Assembly (NCBI RefSeq): GCF_005887115.1
Contig: NZ_PNCJ01000007.1
Span: 173,095-237,094 of the forward strand
Direction: 5' to 3'
Length of the DNA: 64,000 nt
DNA from: Pseudoalteromonas rubra
GTDB taxonomy: Bacteria; Pseudomonadota; Gammaproteobacteria; Enterobacterales; Alteromonadaceae
Part shown: positions 26,593 through 35,571 of the stretch, piece after piece
How the letters are laid out: every line of letters begins with the position of its first letter
Numbering within the stretch: position 1 is the first letter of the stretch
Program-made: the position numbers and the translations under genes
The notes under the pieces: generated by a model
Databases searched by the model: none
Told to the model about the DNA's origin: nothing
Seen by the model: the letters and a program-made list of their open reading frames with translations, nothing else

Positions 26593-28692
26593 TTAGCTGT
26601 AGTAAGCTTCGCCCGCTTCGGCTTTAGCCAGCAGCGGCTCCGCTGGTGTAAACACCGCGTTGTCGGTGGCATAGGTAGACAGCTCTGAACACACTTTGTT
26701 CAGACCGCGTTTGTCCATATAGCTGAACGGCCCACCTAAGAATGGCGGGAAGCCGATACCGAAGATGGCACCAATGTCACCATCGCGGGCGCTATCAATG
26801 ATACCTTCGTCCAGACAGCGCGCAGCTTCATTCAGCATTTGCGCCACACAGCGGCTGGCAATTTCTTGCTTGTTCAGACGTGGTGCCGGTGTAATACCCA
26901 GCAACTCATAAACAGACTCGTCCACTTTCTTGCCTTTGGCTTCATATTTGTAGAAGCCCTTGCCGGTCTTACGACCCAGACGTTTGCTGTCGATCATGCG
27001 GGCAAAGGCATCCGGTGCTTTAAAGCGCTCACCCAATTCTTTTTCAAGAATAGGCGCAATCTTCGAGCCGATGTCCACACCCACTTCATCCAGCAGTGCC
27101 AAAGGACCAACCGGGAAGCCAAACTCAACCAGGGCTTGGTCAATCTTTTCGATTGGCTCGCCCGCTAGCAGCAGGTTAGCCGCTTCGTTTACGTAAGGCG
27201 CCAGAATGCGGTTGACATAGAAGCCCGCTTTATCTTTTACCACGATAGGCGTCTTGCCCTGTTTGCGCGCAAAATTCACGGTACGCGCAATGGTCTCTTG
27301 TGATGTGCCCTCGTGCGGGATGATCTCAACCAGAGGCATTTTCTCGACCGGCGAGAAGTAATGCAGACCAATCACGTTCTCAGGACGTGCTGCTTTTTCA
27401 GCGATCTGCGCAATCGGTAACGATGACGTGTTACTGGCAAAAATGGTTTGCTCTGTACATTCGCGTTCAATGTCGGCCACCATGCTTTGCTTCAGTGCCA
27501 GATCTTCAAATACCGCTTCAATCACGATATCAGTATGACGCATGCCGGTGTAATCAGTGGTACCGGTGATGCGGTTCATCGCCAGTTGCAGATCGGCCTT
27601 AGACAGAATACGTTTTTTCTGCTTTTTAGACAGGATCTTGTAGCTGTAGCTTAGGGCATTGCTGATCCCCTGATGTGCAACATCTTTAATGCGCACAGGC
27701 ACACCGGCTTTTACTGCACTCACGTGAGCAATACCGCCCCCCATCAGGCCGCCACCCAATACCGCCGCGCGGTTGATTTTTGGTGCGTCGTCGCTTTGCC
27801 ACTCTTTTTTCATCTCTGTGGTCGCGAAGAAAATGCCACGCAAAGACTGCGACACTTCGGTCATGACCAAGTCAGCAAACCCTTCGGCCTCTGTTTTGTA
27901 GGCTTTCAGTTCACCTAATTCAACCGAAGCACGCACGGCCTTGATAATAGCCAGTGGCGCCGGATAGTGGCCACCGGTTTTCTTCTCAACGTTTTCCTGC
28001 GCTTTTTTGAAAATGATATTACGACCAAACGGATTTGATTCCAGTAACTGGCTCAGCTTATCCAGCTTAGGTTTACGTGCTTTAGGCTTGCTGCCACGGG
28101 CCAGTTTTATGGCCACATCCAGTAAAATGCTGTGCGGCACGCTGTCGTCTACCAGACCGGCTTTTTTAGCCTGCTTGGCACGCACTTGCTTGCCCGTCAG
28201 CATCCATTCTAATGCTTTTTGAATACCCACCAGTTTTGGCAGGCGTTGTGTGCCGCCACCGCCTGGTAACAGGCCTAATTGCACTTCTGGTAAACCTAAT
28301 TTGGTTTTATCGTCATCACTACATACGCGATAATCACACGCCAACGCGAATTCAAGACCGCCACCCAGTGCCGCACCGTGAATGGCTGCAACCGTCGGGA
28401 ATGGCAACTTCTGCATTTTGAAAAATGCCTGCTGGCACATTTCAGATAAGCGCAGCGCGTCTTCGCGGGTTTTTGCCTGATCCAGCATTTTGATGTCGGC
28501 ACCGGCGATAAAGTTATCGTCTTTACCGCTGACAAACACCATACCAGTTACATCATCACTGCGACCCTGCTCCAGGATAGTCAGCAGTTCATCGGCAAAG
28601 CTGTCGCGCAGCGTATTCATCTTCTCGCCCGGCACATCGATGGTGACGATGGCCACGCGGTGGCTGTTTAATTCATAACTAAATACTGACAT
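26593..28692 (-). CDS. fadJ: Fatty acid oxidation multifunctional enzyme, alpha subunit
   Basis: A 699-residue enzyme with enoyl-CoA hydratase and 3-hydroxyacyl-CoA dehydrogenase activities. Residues 5-190 are the crotonase domain (ADIKMLDQAKT, AIHGAALGGGLEFALACDY). Residues 300-490 carry the NAD-binding GGGLMGGGIAHVSA and residues 495-690 the C-terminal dehydrogenase domain (GLHYFSPVEKMPLVEI). The chosen ATG (28692) gives the normal start MSVFSYELN; the longer frame has no family support. It overlaps the fadI stop by one base (TAATG), so translation is coupled. FadI supplies the thiolase, so together they make a complete beta-oxidation complex. FadJ versus FadB cannot be fully separated without a tree; the pairing and order favour FadJ. 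Confidence 0.9.
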   Translation of the reverse strand: MSVFSYELNSHRVAIVTIDVPGEKMNTLRDSFADELLTILEQGRSDDVTGMVFVSGKDDNFIAGADIKMLDQAKTREDALRLSEMCQQAFFKMQKLPFPTVAAIHGAALGGGLEFALACDYRVCSDDDKTKLGLPEVQLGLLPGGGGTQRLPKLVGIQKALEWMLTGKQVRAKQAKKAGLVDDSVPHSILLDVAIKLARGSKPKARKPKLDKLSQLLESNPFGRNIIFKKAQENVEKKTGGHYPAPLAIIKAVRASVELGELKAYKTEAEGFADLVMTEVSQSLRGIFFATTEMKKEWQSDDAPKINRAAVLGGGLMGGGIAHVSAVKAGVPVRIKDVAHQGISNALSYSYKILSKKQKKRILSKADLQLAMNRITGTTDYTGMRHTDIVIEAVFEDLALKQSMVADIERECTEQTIFASNTSSLPIAQIAEKAARPENVIGLHYFSPVEKMPLVEIIPHEGTSQETIARTVNFARKQGKTPIVVKDKAGFYVNRILAPYVNEAANLLLAGEPIEKIDQALVEFGFPVGPLALLDEVGVDIGSKIAPILEKELGERFKAPDAFARMIDSKRLGRKTGKGFYKYEAKGKKVDESVYELLGITPAPRLNKQEIASRCVAQMLNEAARCLDEGIIDSARDGDIGAIFGIGFPPFLGGPFSYMDKRGLNKVCSELSTYATDNAVFTPAEPLLAKAEAGEAYYS

Positions 28693-30002
28693 TATGCACT
28701 CTCCAATACAAAGGCTGCACCCAGACCACCAGCCGCACAAGCTGTAGTCAGCGCAAGTCCACCGCCGCGACGTTTCAGTTCATTCAGGGTTTGCGTGATC
28801 AAACGCGCGCCTGTTGCCGCAAACGGGTGTCCATAGGCCAAAGAGCCACCGTTTACGTTGAATTTATCCATATCGATTTCACCCAGCGCTTTGCTGCGAC
28901 CCAGCTTCTCCTGAGCAAACTTCTCAGAGGCAAACATCTTCATGTTGGCCAGAGTTTGCGCCGCAAACGCTTCGTGCATTTCAATTAAGTCTAAGTCTTG
29001 CAGAGTCAGACCCGCGCGCTCCAATGCCAGTGGCGTGGAGTGGGCCGGACCCATCAGCATGTCTTCGTGTACGCCGATGGCGGTAAATGCATAGTTGCGC
29101 ACATAGCCCAGGATTTCGTAACCCAGTGCTTTGGCTTTGCTTTCGCTCATCATCAGTACCGCAGCGGCACCATCAGTAAGCGGCGTGGCGTTTGCCGCTG
29201 TGACCGAGCCATGTTTGCGGTCAAAGACCGGGCGTAATTTCGCGTAGCCTTCCAAAGACGAGTTCGCACGAATGTTGTTATCTTTGTCGATAAAGCCTTT
29301 GTACGGCTCTACATGTGCCGTCATGACTTCGTCTTTTAGCAAACCGGCATCCCAGGCTTTAGCAGCCAGAGTATGCGAGCGATGCGCCAGGGCATCCTGA
29401 TCGGCACGGCTGATAGCATGGGTTTTGGCCATTTGCTCTGCCGTCTGACCCATCGACAAGCCTGTTGAGTATTCCGCAACAGCCGGTGGCACTGGCATCA
29501 AATCTTTCAGTCTGAGCTTTGAGAAAATTTTCAAACGCTGTGACAAAGTACGCGCCTTGTTTAAATCAACCAGGCTACCTGCCAGCTTTTTGCTCACGCC
29601 AATGGGGAGTACAGACGATGAATCTGCACCACCGGCGATACCCACCGCCGTGTGACCTGCAATAATAGACTCGGCAACGTTCGCTACCGCCTGAAAACTG
29701 GTGGCACAGGCACGAGATACAGAATAAGCATCGACGGATACCGGCATGCCAGTGCCCAGTACGATTTCACGCGCAATGTTAGGCGCTTCCGGCATTTGCA
29801 CCACCTGGCCGAAAACCAGCTGGTCGATTTCGTTTTTATCTATGTTGAGGCGTTCCAGCATTTCATTGACAACGACCTTACCCAGGTCCAGTGCCGGTAC
29901 GTGGTGATAGGCCGTAGCCTGCTTCGCAAAGGGTGTACGCAGACCAGACACAATGGCAATGCGGTCCCCTTTTGTTGTTTTTAGAATGTGTTGTTCAGAC
30001 AT
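28692..30002 (-). CDS. fadI: Acetyl-CoA acyltransferase (thiolase), beta subunit
   Basis: A 436-residue thiolase that cleaves 3-ketoacyl-CoA with coenzyme A in the last step of beta-oxidation. The active-site Cys is in [11 protein letters not shown] (near residue 99), the catalytic His in the MHEAFAAQ and [10 protein letters not shown] stretches, and the second Cys in [12 protein letters not shown] near the end. The extended loop of about 35 residues around [17 protein letters not shown] is typical of FadI as opposed to FadA. It is the first gene of the fadIJ operon and is preceded by a palindromic operator at 30022-30036. Confidence 0.92.
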   Translation of the reverse strand: MSEQHILKTTKGDRIAIVSGLRTPFAKQATAYHHVPALDLGKVVVNEMLERLNIDKNEIDQLVFGQVVQMPEAPNIAREIVLGTGMPVSVDAYSVSRACATSFQAVANVAESIIAGHTAVGIAGGADSSSVLPIGVSKKLAGSLVDLNKARTLSQRLKIFSKLRLKDLMPVPPAVAEYSTGLSMGQTAEQMAKTHAISRADQDALAHRSHTLAAKAWDAGLLKDEVMTAHVEPYKGFIDKDNNIRANSSLEGYAKLRPVFDRKHGSVTAANATPLTDGAAAVLMMSESKAKALGYEILGYVRNYAFTAIGVHEDMLMGPAHSTPLALERAGLTLQDLDLIEMHEAFAAQTLANMKMFASEKFAQEKLGRSKALGEIDMDKFNVNGGSLAYGHPFAATGARLITQTLNELKRRGGGLALTTACAAGGLGAAFVLESA

Positions 30003-30318
30003 GAATTTTGCTCTCCCGCTGACAGGTCTGACCTGTTATTGTCGTTTGATTCTAAACAACCGAATCCTTAATGCCAATAGCAAATTGGAAAATCTTATCA
30101 TTCGAGCATGACTGAGATGGTCCATCTAAACGCCGCTTTTAAATCTAGCCTGATTTTTGCTCAATTCAAAAAGTCCCTGAAAAATAAATGAAGTTTTGGG
30201 AACTTTCGTCTGCTTCAGTGTCTAATCAAGTTACAAAAAATCGCCCGCAAAACCTTGAGTTTTGCGCCTTAATCCTTATAAATAAGCAAAAAATTTGTCA
30301 CAACAAGGACAAAGCACC
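30003..30318. other. Divergent promoter region between fadI and moxR
   Basis: A 316-base stretch separating the divergent fadIJ and MoxR-Bat operons. It carries the palindrome at 30022-30036 and AT-rich promoter-like sequence. No coding sequence is supported; the moxR-adjacent TTG at 30295 lacks a ribosome site, unlike the ATG at 30319. Confidence 0.6.
30022..30036 (-). promoter_or_regulatory. Palindromic operator upstream of fadI (FadR-like)
   Basis: A perfect 15-base palindrome, ACAGGTCTGACCTGT, 20 bases upstream of the fadI start codon. The E. coli FadR operator core is TGGTCnGACCA; here the inner part AGGTCTGACCT differs by one base per half. It is a plausible site for a fatty-acid-responsive repressor, but which regulator binds is inferred only. 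Confidence 0.5.
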
Positions 30319-31275
30319 ATGGCAGTAAACGCATTTAGTGAATTGAAAAACTACCTCGACTCTCAAATACTAGGTCAAAGCGCACTGACAGAAGCGCTGC
30401 TCATTGCCCTGCTGGCAGATGGCCACTTGCTGGTAGAAGGCCCGCCAGGACTGGCTAAAACCCGTGCTGTAAACGCGCTGGCCAAGGGCATTGAGGGCAG
30501 CTTTCAACGCGTTCAGTTTACCCCTGACTTGTTGCCCGCTGATATTACCGGCACTGACATTTACCGCCAGCAAACCAGTGAGTTTGTGTTTGAAAAAGGC
30601 CCTTTGTTCCACCATCTGATTTTGGCGGACGAAATTAACCGCGCGCCGGCTAAGGTGCAGTCAGCCTTACTCGAAGCCATGGCAGAGCGGCAGATCACAG
30701 TAGGCAAAACGACCTACCCGCTGCCAGAGCTGTTTATGGTTATGGCAACGCAGAACCCACTTGAGCAGGAAGGAACTTACCCACTGCCGGAAGCGCAGCT
30801 AGACCGTTTCCTGCTGCATCTTAATATTGATTATCCGCAGGCGAGCACAGAGCTGGAAATCTTGCGTTTAACACGTGGCGAGGCGCTGTCGGAACAAACT
30901 GCGCAGTTTACGCCTATTTCACAGCAGGCCTTATTTGAAGCACGCAAAAAAGTGCTATCACTGCATCTGGCCGAGCCACTTGAGCACTATCTGGTGCAAT
31001 TGATCATTGCTACCCGTGAAGCCGCTAAGCTGGATCAACAGCTGGGTGCCTGGATTGAATACGGCGCCAGCCCGCGGGCCACCATCGCACTGGACAAGTG
31101 TGCGCGCGCGCATGCCTGGTTGCAGGGTCAGGATTTTGTGACACCGGATGATATTCAGGCGGTGCTGCATAACGTGCTGCGTCACCGTATTATTCTGAGT
31201 TATGAAGCCCAGGCAGACGGGATCAGCAAAGATCAGGTGATCAGTCGTATTCTGGAACTGGTCCCTGTGCCATAA
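30319..31275 (+). CDS. MoxR-family AAA+ ATPase
   Basis: A 318-residue ATPase. The ATG at 30319 has AAGGA about 10 bases upstream. The Walker A motif is GPPGLAKT (near residue 43), Walker B is LILADEINRAPAK, and the sensor/arginine region is ATQNPLEQEGTYPLPEAQLDRF. MoxR proteins act with VWA-domain partners as chaperones for metal or envelope protein assembly. The next genes encode exactly such VWA partners, so it is the ATPase of the module. Codons and spacing fit one operon, with the next gene starting only 12 bases after the stop. Confidence 0.92.
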   Translation: MAVNAFSELKNYLDSQILGQSALTEALLIALLADGHLLVEGPPGLAKTRAVNALAKGIEGSFQRVQFTPDLLPADITGTDIYRQQTSEFVFEKGPLFHHLILADEINRAPAKVQSALLEAMAERQITVGKTTYPLPELFMVMATQNPLEQEGTYPLPEAQLDRFLLHLNIDYPQASTELEILRLTRGEALSEQTAQFTPISQQALFEARKKVLSLHLAEPLEHYLVQLIIATREAAKLDQQLGAWIEYGASPRATIALDKCARAHAWLQGQDFVTPDDIQAVLHNVLRHRIILSYEAQADGISKDQVISRILELVPVP

Positions 31276-31287
31276 GTGGTCGTGATA

Positions 31288-32238
31288 ATGAAGCATTCAA
31301 TGCACCACACCGATCATATCAATTGGCTGGCACAAAGCCACAGCAATGGCGTTGAACTGACACTTAAAGAGCTGCTTTATTACAAAAGCAAAGCGCGTTT
31401 GCTGGATCTCAAGCCCAAGCGCGCTATCCGCAGTGATCAGGCTGGGCAATATCTGGCACCACATAAAGGCCGGGGAATGGAATTTGCCGAGGTACGTCAG
31501 TATCAATACGGAGACGATATTCGCGCTATCGACTGGCGAGTTACGGCACGTACAGGTGAGGCCCATACCAAGCTGTATCAGGAAGAAAAAGAACGTCCGG
31601 TGTTTATCTTCTGCGATCTGTCCAGCTCTTTGCTGTTCGGCAGTCGCCTGTTGCTCAAGTCTGTTCAGGCTGCACATCTGAGTGCCCTGGTTGCCTGGTC
31701 CGCATGCGCGCGCGGTGACCGGCTCGGTGGTGTGGTGTTCAGTGAGCAAGGCCACCATGAACTTAAGCCCACGGCACGCGACAAAGGCGTGCTGGCATTT
31801 TGCCACCAGCTGTGTGATATCCACACGCAAAGCCTGGCTCAGCGCGGCAACAATCAAGCCTCGACGTTTGATAATAACCTGAAACGTTTATCGCACCTGG
31901 CCAAACCCGGCAGTCTTATTTATCTTATCTCCGACTTCAGCCAGCTTAACGAGGCCAGTTTTAAGCAGCTTGAGCATCTTAGTCGGCACTGTGAACTGAT
32001 TGGCTGCCAAGTCAGCGATCCGTTCGAGCATACCCTGCCCGCTTATAAAGATGCGATTGAAGTCAGTTCTGCCTCTGGTAACTGGACATTGCCACTGGCG
32101 GATAAACAATTCAGAGCCCAATTTGCCGAACAGGCTGAACAGGCTTTTCAGACCCGGCTGGCCCGTTTGCAACGTGCCGGCATGACAATGCAAACGTTTT
32201 GCGCCTCAGCGCCAATAGAAACACAGATCTGCAGGTAA
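31288..32238 (+). CDS. DUF58 domain protein
   Basis: A 316-residue cytoplasmic protein with the DUF58 signature: the stretch GMEFAEVRQYQYGDDIRAIDWR near residue 65-85, and a VWA-like core FIFCDLSSSLLF further on. DUF58 proteins are regularly coupled to MoxR and VWA genes. The start is uncertain, because a GTG at 31276 is also in frame; the ATG at 31288 is chosen as the more usual codon. It lies between the ATPase and the small DUF4381 membrane protein and is probably part of the same complex. Confidence 0.88.
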   Translation: MKHSMHHTDHINWLAQSHSNGVELTLKELLYYKSKARLLDLKPKRAIRSDQAGQYLAPHKGRGMEFAEVRQYQYGDDIRAIDWRVTARTGEAHTKLYQEEKERPVFIFCDLSSSLLFGSRLLLKSVQAAHLSALVAWSACARGDRLGGVVFSEQGHHELKPTARDKGVLAFCHQLCDIHTQSLAQRGNNQASTFDNNLKRLSHLAKPGSLIYLISDFSQLNEASFKQLEHLSRHCELIGCQVSDPFEHTLPAYKDAIEVSSASGNWTLPLADKQFRAQFAEQAEQAFQTRLARLQRAGMTMQTFCASAPIETQICR

Positions 32239-32241
32239 GTG

Positions 32242-32673
32242 ATGATGCAAAACCCTTTAGACGCACTCCATGATGTGCTCCCGCCCGAGCAGGTAAGCTG
32301 GTGGCCGCTGACCCCGGCCAGTTGGGCTGTGATCCTTATCGCGCTACTCATAGTGAGTGTCGGTATCTGGCTAGCAGTAAGACACTGGCAGCACAATAGA
32401 GCCAAACGAGAAGCCATTAAACTGAGTCAGCAGCATACTCAGGATGCGCTGGCGCTACATGGCATACTCAAACGCCTGACCCGACATTACTATGGCAGCG
32501 AGCAGGCCGCAAAACCAACGGCACAATGGCATAAGATGCTCAATCAACTGACGCGTCAACAGTTTAGTGAGCAAGATTTGAACTCGCTATACAGCAGCAC
32601 ACCAACCGTGGCGTGCAGTAAATTGTTAGCGGCAATAAAAACCTTTAAAACTAAAGAGGCCGTGCATGTTTGA
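32242..32673 (+). CDS. DUF4381 membrane protein
   Basis: A 143-residue protein with one membrane helix at about 25-45 (PASWAVILIALLIVSVGIWL) and a cytoplasmic helical tail. The conserved WWPLTPASW start and the HGILKRLTRHYYG stretch fit DUF4381, which is found only in MoxR-VWA operons. AGGTAAG lies just upstream of the ATG. It overlaps the next gene by 8 bases, indicating coupled translation. The role is unknown; it may anchor the complex to the membrane. Confidence 0.85.
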   Translation: MMQNPLDALHDVLPPEQVSWWPLTPASWAVILIALLIVSVGIWLAVRHWQHNRAKREAIKLSQQHTQDALALHGILKRLTRHYYGSEQAAKPTAQWHKMLNQLTRQQFSEQDLNSLYSSTPTVACSKLLAAIKTFKTKEAVHV

Positions 32674-33655
32674 ACTTGACTGGCCCCTGGCCCTTTTTCT
32701 GCTTCCCCTGCCCTGGCTGATAGCGCGTTTTAAGCCCGCTGCGGCGCAAACTCAGGTGCGCTTACGCATGCCTGGGTATCAGCAGCAAACCGGTGCAGGA
32801 CAAAAGTCAGCTGCACCAAAACGTGGCGTGAATATAATTGAAGCACTGATCTGGCTTTGCCTTGTTGTGGCACTGAGCGGACCGAGCTGGCTTGATGACC
32901 CGGTCACCTTACCCAATGAAGGCCGTGATATTATGCTGGCGGTGGACTTGTCCGGCTCTATGACTGAACAGGACATGGCTTATCAGGGCAAATATGTTGA
33001 CCGTCTGTCAGTGGTAAAAGCCGTGCTGTCTGACTTCATTGTCGAGCGGCAAGGCGACCGACTGGGACTGATCCTGTTCGGTGACACGGCGTTTTTACAA
33101 ACCCCCCTTACTCGAGACTTACAAACCGTCAGTCAGATGCTAAGCGAAGCGCAAATTGGTCTGGTTGGACGGGCGACTGCGATTGGTGATGCCATTGGCT
33201 TATCGGTTAAACGCTTTAACCAGAAAGATCAAAGTAGCCGTATTCTGATCCTGCTTACCGACGGTCAGAACACGGCTGGTAACCTGGAACCCAAAGAGGC
33301 CCTGATCCTGGCCCGGGAAGAAGGTATTAAAATCTATACCGTCGGCGTCGGTTCCGATGGCCGAGGTGGTTTTAGTTTGTTTGGTATGGGTGGGATGACA
33401 GGCAGCAGCATAGATGAAAATACCCTGAAACACATTGCCTCAGAAACCGGTGGTGCCTATTTCCGCGCCAAAGATGTGAAAGGCTTGCAACAAATCTACG
33501 CTGAACTGGACAAACTGGAACCCATTGCCGATGAAAACCAGACTTTCAGGCCCCGTCTGTCACTCTTTTATGTGCCACTGCTGATTGCACTGGCGCTATG
33601 GAGTCTGACTCTGCTCAGCAAAGCAGTCAAACAATTGCGAGTTAAACCACTATGA
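32666..33655 (+). CDS. VWA-domain membrane protein, BatA-like
   Basis: A 329-residue protein with membrane helices near both ends (about 6-20 and 300-320) and a von Willebrand A domain between. The metal ion-dependent adhesion site is intact, DLSGSMTEQD near residue 94, with the Thr/Asp parts ATAIGDAI and LLTDGQN further on. The VWA domain probably faces the periplasm and binds partner proteins through a divalent metal. It overlaps the following VWA gene by 4 bases. The name BatA follows from order and domain layout in Bacteroides-type operons; direct function in this organism is inferred. Confidence 0.88.
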   Translation: MFELDWPLALFLLPLPWLIARFKPAAAQTQVRLRMPGYQQQTGAGQKSAAPKRGVNIIEALIWLCLVVALSGPSWLDDPVTLPNEGRDIMLAVDLSGSMTEQDMAYQGKYVDRLSVVKAVLSDFIVERQGDRLGLILFGDTAFLQTPLTRDLQTVSQMLSEAQIGLVGRATAIGDAIGLSVKRFNQKDQSSRILILLTDGQNTAGNLEPKEALILAREEGIKIYTVGVGSDGRGGFSLFGMGGMTGSSIDENTLKHIASETGGAYFRAKDVKGLQQIYAELDKLEPIADENQTFRPRLSLFYVPLLIALALWSLTLLSKAVKQLRVKPL

Positions 33656-35571
33656 CCGAGTTTATATTTATTCGCCCTACTTTGTTATGGTTACTTATAC
33701 CCTGGCTACTGCTAACGGGCATGCAATGGCTAAGGCGTCACCGTAGTACAGACGAGGCGCTGATCGCACCTCACCTTGCACAAATAGTACTAGAGGATGG
33801 CCCCCGCAAGCAGCGCAAAAGCACGCCCTGGCTGGTTAGTCTGCTGCTGTTATTAAGTATACTGGCCGCAGCCGGACCCAGCTTTGAAAAGCACACAGTG
33901 CCGGTATTCAAGAGCAAACAAGCCCGGGTGCTGGTCATGGATATGTCTTACTCCATGTATGCCACTGACATTCAGCCCAACCGGCTCACTCAGGCGCGCT
34001 TTAAAACCCTGGATATGATTGGCCAGTTTACTGAGGGCGACACCGCTTTGGTTGCTTACGCAGGAGACGCCTTTGTGGTATCTCCCCTGACTGACGATGT
34101 CAAAACCCTGGCCAACCTGGTACCCAGCCTGAGCCCTGACATCATGCCCAGCAAAGGCGCTAATGTGCTGGCAGGGCTGGATCAGGCTAAGACTTTACTG
34201 GATCAGGCCGGTTACACTGAGGGTGAAATTATCCTCATCAGCGACGAGGTCGAACAGGAAGAGCTCGCAGATATCGCAGACTTGTTAAATGGCACAGGTT
34301 ACCGACTACACGTTTATGGTATTGGTACTGTGGACGGTGCGCCAATTGGTCTGCCTGAAGGCGGCTTTTTGAAAGACCGCTATGGACAGATTGTGGTACC
34401 CAAACTGTATCCTGAGCGTTTGTCTGCGCTTGCCTCCCGACAGGGTGGCCGCTATGCGACTTATACCCCCAGTGACAATGACATCAAAACCTTTGCCCCA
34501 TCCAAAGTGACCGATCTGGACAGCAATGAACAACCTGGTGAAACGCTGTGGCACCTGGATGCTGGTAAATATCTGCTGTTTATCATTGTACCGCTGGCTC
34601 TTTGGTTGATGCGCTCCCAACCACTTACTCTGGGTTTATTTGTTGTGGCGTTGTTACAACCTCAGACTGGATATACTGCAGACTGGACCAGCTGGTTTAA
34701 AAATCAGGATCAGCAGGCACTGGAATCCTATCAGCAAGGCAACTTTGAACAGGCTAAGAGTGCTCAGGATCCACTACTAAAAGGCACCGCACTATACAAA
34801 GCCGGAGAGTATGAACAGGCGGCAGAACAACTCAAACACACCACATCTGCCACCGGGCAGTATAACTATGGCAATGCGCTGGCCAAGTCAGGGCAACTCG
34901 ACCAGGCGATTGCGGCCTATGAGCAAGCCTTGCAACTGGATCCCGAATTCAAGCAAGCGCAGGACAATAAGCAGCTGGTCGAAAGCCTCAAAGAGCAACA
35001 GCAGCAGTCTCAGCAACAAAATGGCGATCAGTCTGACGATCAGGAACAATCCGGTGATCAGCAAGATCAACAGCAAAGTGACCAGCAGCAAGACGGTGAA
35101 CAGCAGAGCGGGCAACAATCAGGCGAACAACAGAACGAGCAGTCGTCTTCGCAATCTGACTCTGAACAACAGTCTGACTCTGAGCAACAATCAGGCGCAT
35201 CACAAAGTGACACACAAAGCCAGCAAAACGCTGAATCTCAGGAAACGCCTGAGTCAGACAATGACAATGCCCCTGAGCTTGCACAACCGCAGCAACAAGA
35301 AATGCAGGATCAACAAGCTGAACAGAGTGCTCAGCAGATGCAGCAGGCACAGCAACAAGCTACTGAAGATGAAGGTCAGCCTCAGGGGGCACAACAAATG
35401 ATGCAAAGTCGCCCACTGACACCAGAAGAAAAAGAAAAAGCACAGCAACTCGATCAGTTACTGCGTAAAGTGCCAGACGATCCGGCCATCTTGCTGCGCA
35501 ACAAAATGTTATTAGAATCACAACAACGGGTGCGTCAGCGACGCCCGCGAGGAGAAGAAAAATCATGGTAA
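33652..35571 (+). CDS. VWA and TPR protein, BatB/BatC fusion-like, with Gln-rich tail
   Basis: A 639-residue protein. It starts with membrane helices (about 8-24, 58-75), followed by a VWA domain whose metal site is DMSYSMYATD near residue 99. Helices at about 300-340 return it to the membrane. Residues 355-445 are TPR-like (YNYGNALAKSGQLDQAIAAYEQAL is a good unit). Residues 446-590 are a low-complexity tract of Gln, Ser, Asp and Glu, ending in LTPEEKEKAQQLDQLLRKVP. The fusion of a BatB-type VWA part with a BatC-type TPR part is common in gammaproteobacteria. It overlaps the preceding gene by 4 bases and the next by 7. Confidence 0.85.
   Translation: MTEFIFIRPTLLWLLIPWLLLTGMQWLRRHRSTDEALIAPHLAQIVLEDGPRKQRKSTPWLVSLLLLLSILAAAGPSFEKHTVPVFKSKQARVLVMDMSYSMYATDIQPNRLTQARFKTLDMIGQFTEGDTALVAYAGDAFVVSPLTDDVKTLANLVPSLSPDIMPSKGANVLAGLDQAKTLLDQAGYTEGEIILISDEVEQEELADIADLLNGTGYRLHVYGIGTVDGAPIGLPEGGFLKDRYGQIVVPKLYPERLSALASRQGGRYATYTPSDNDIKTFAPSKVTDLDSNEQPGETLWHLDAGKYLLFIIVPLALWLMRSQPLTLGLFVVALLQPQTGYTADWTSWFKNQDQQALESYQQGNFEQAKSAQDPLLKGTALYKAGEYEQAAEQLKHTTSATGQYNYGNALAKSGQLDQAIAAYEQALQLDPEFKQAQDNKQLVESLKEQQQQSQQQNGDQSDDQEQSGDQQDQQQSDQQQDGEQQSGQQSGEQQNEQSSSQSDSEQQSDSEQQSGASQSDTQSQQNAESQETPESDNDNAPELAQPQQQEMQDQQAEQSAQQMQQAQQQATEDEGQPQGAQQMMQSRPLTPEEKEKAQQLDQLLRKVPDDPAILLRNKMLLESQQRVRQRRPRGEEKSW

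Noticed and set aside
34811..35401. 196-codon plus-strand frame and minus-strand frames within the VWA-TPR gene
   Set aside because: They come from the repetitive CAG/CAA coding of the Gln-rich tail and match no protein; the real frame has domains on both sides.
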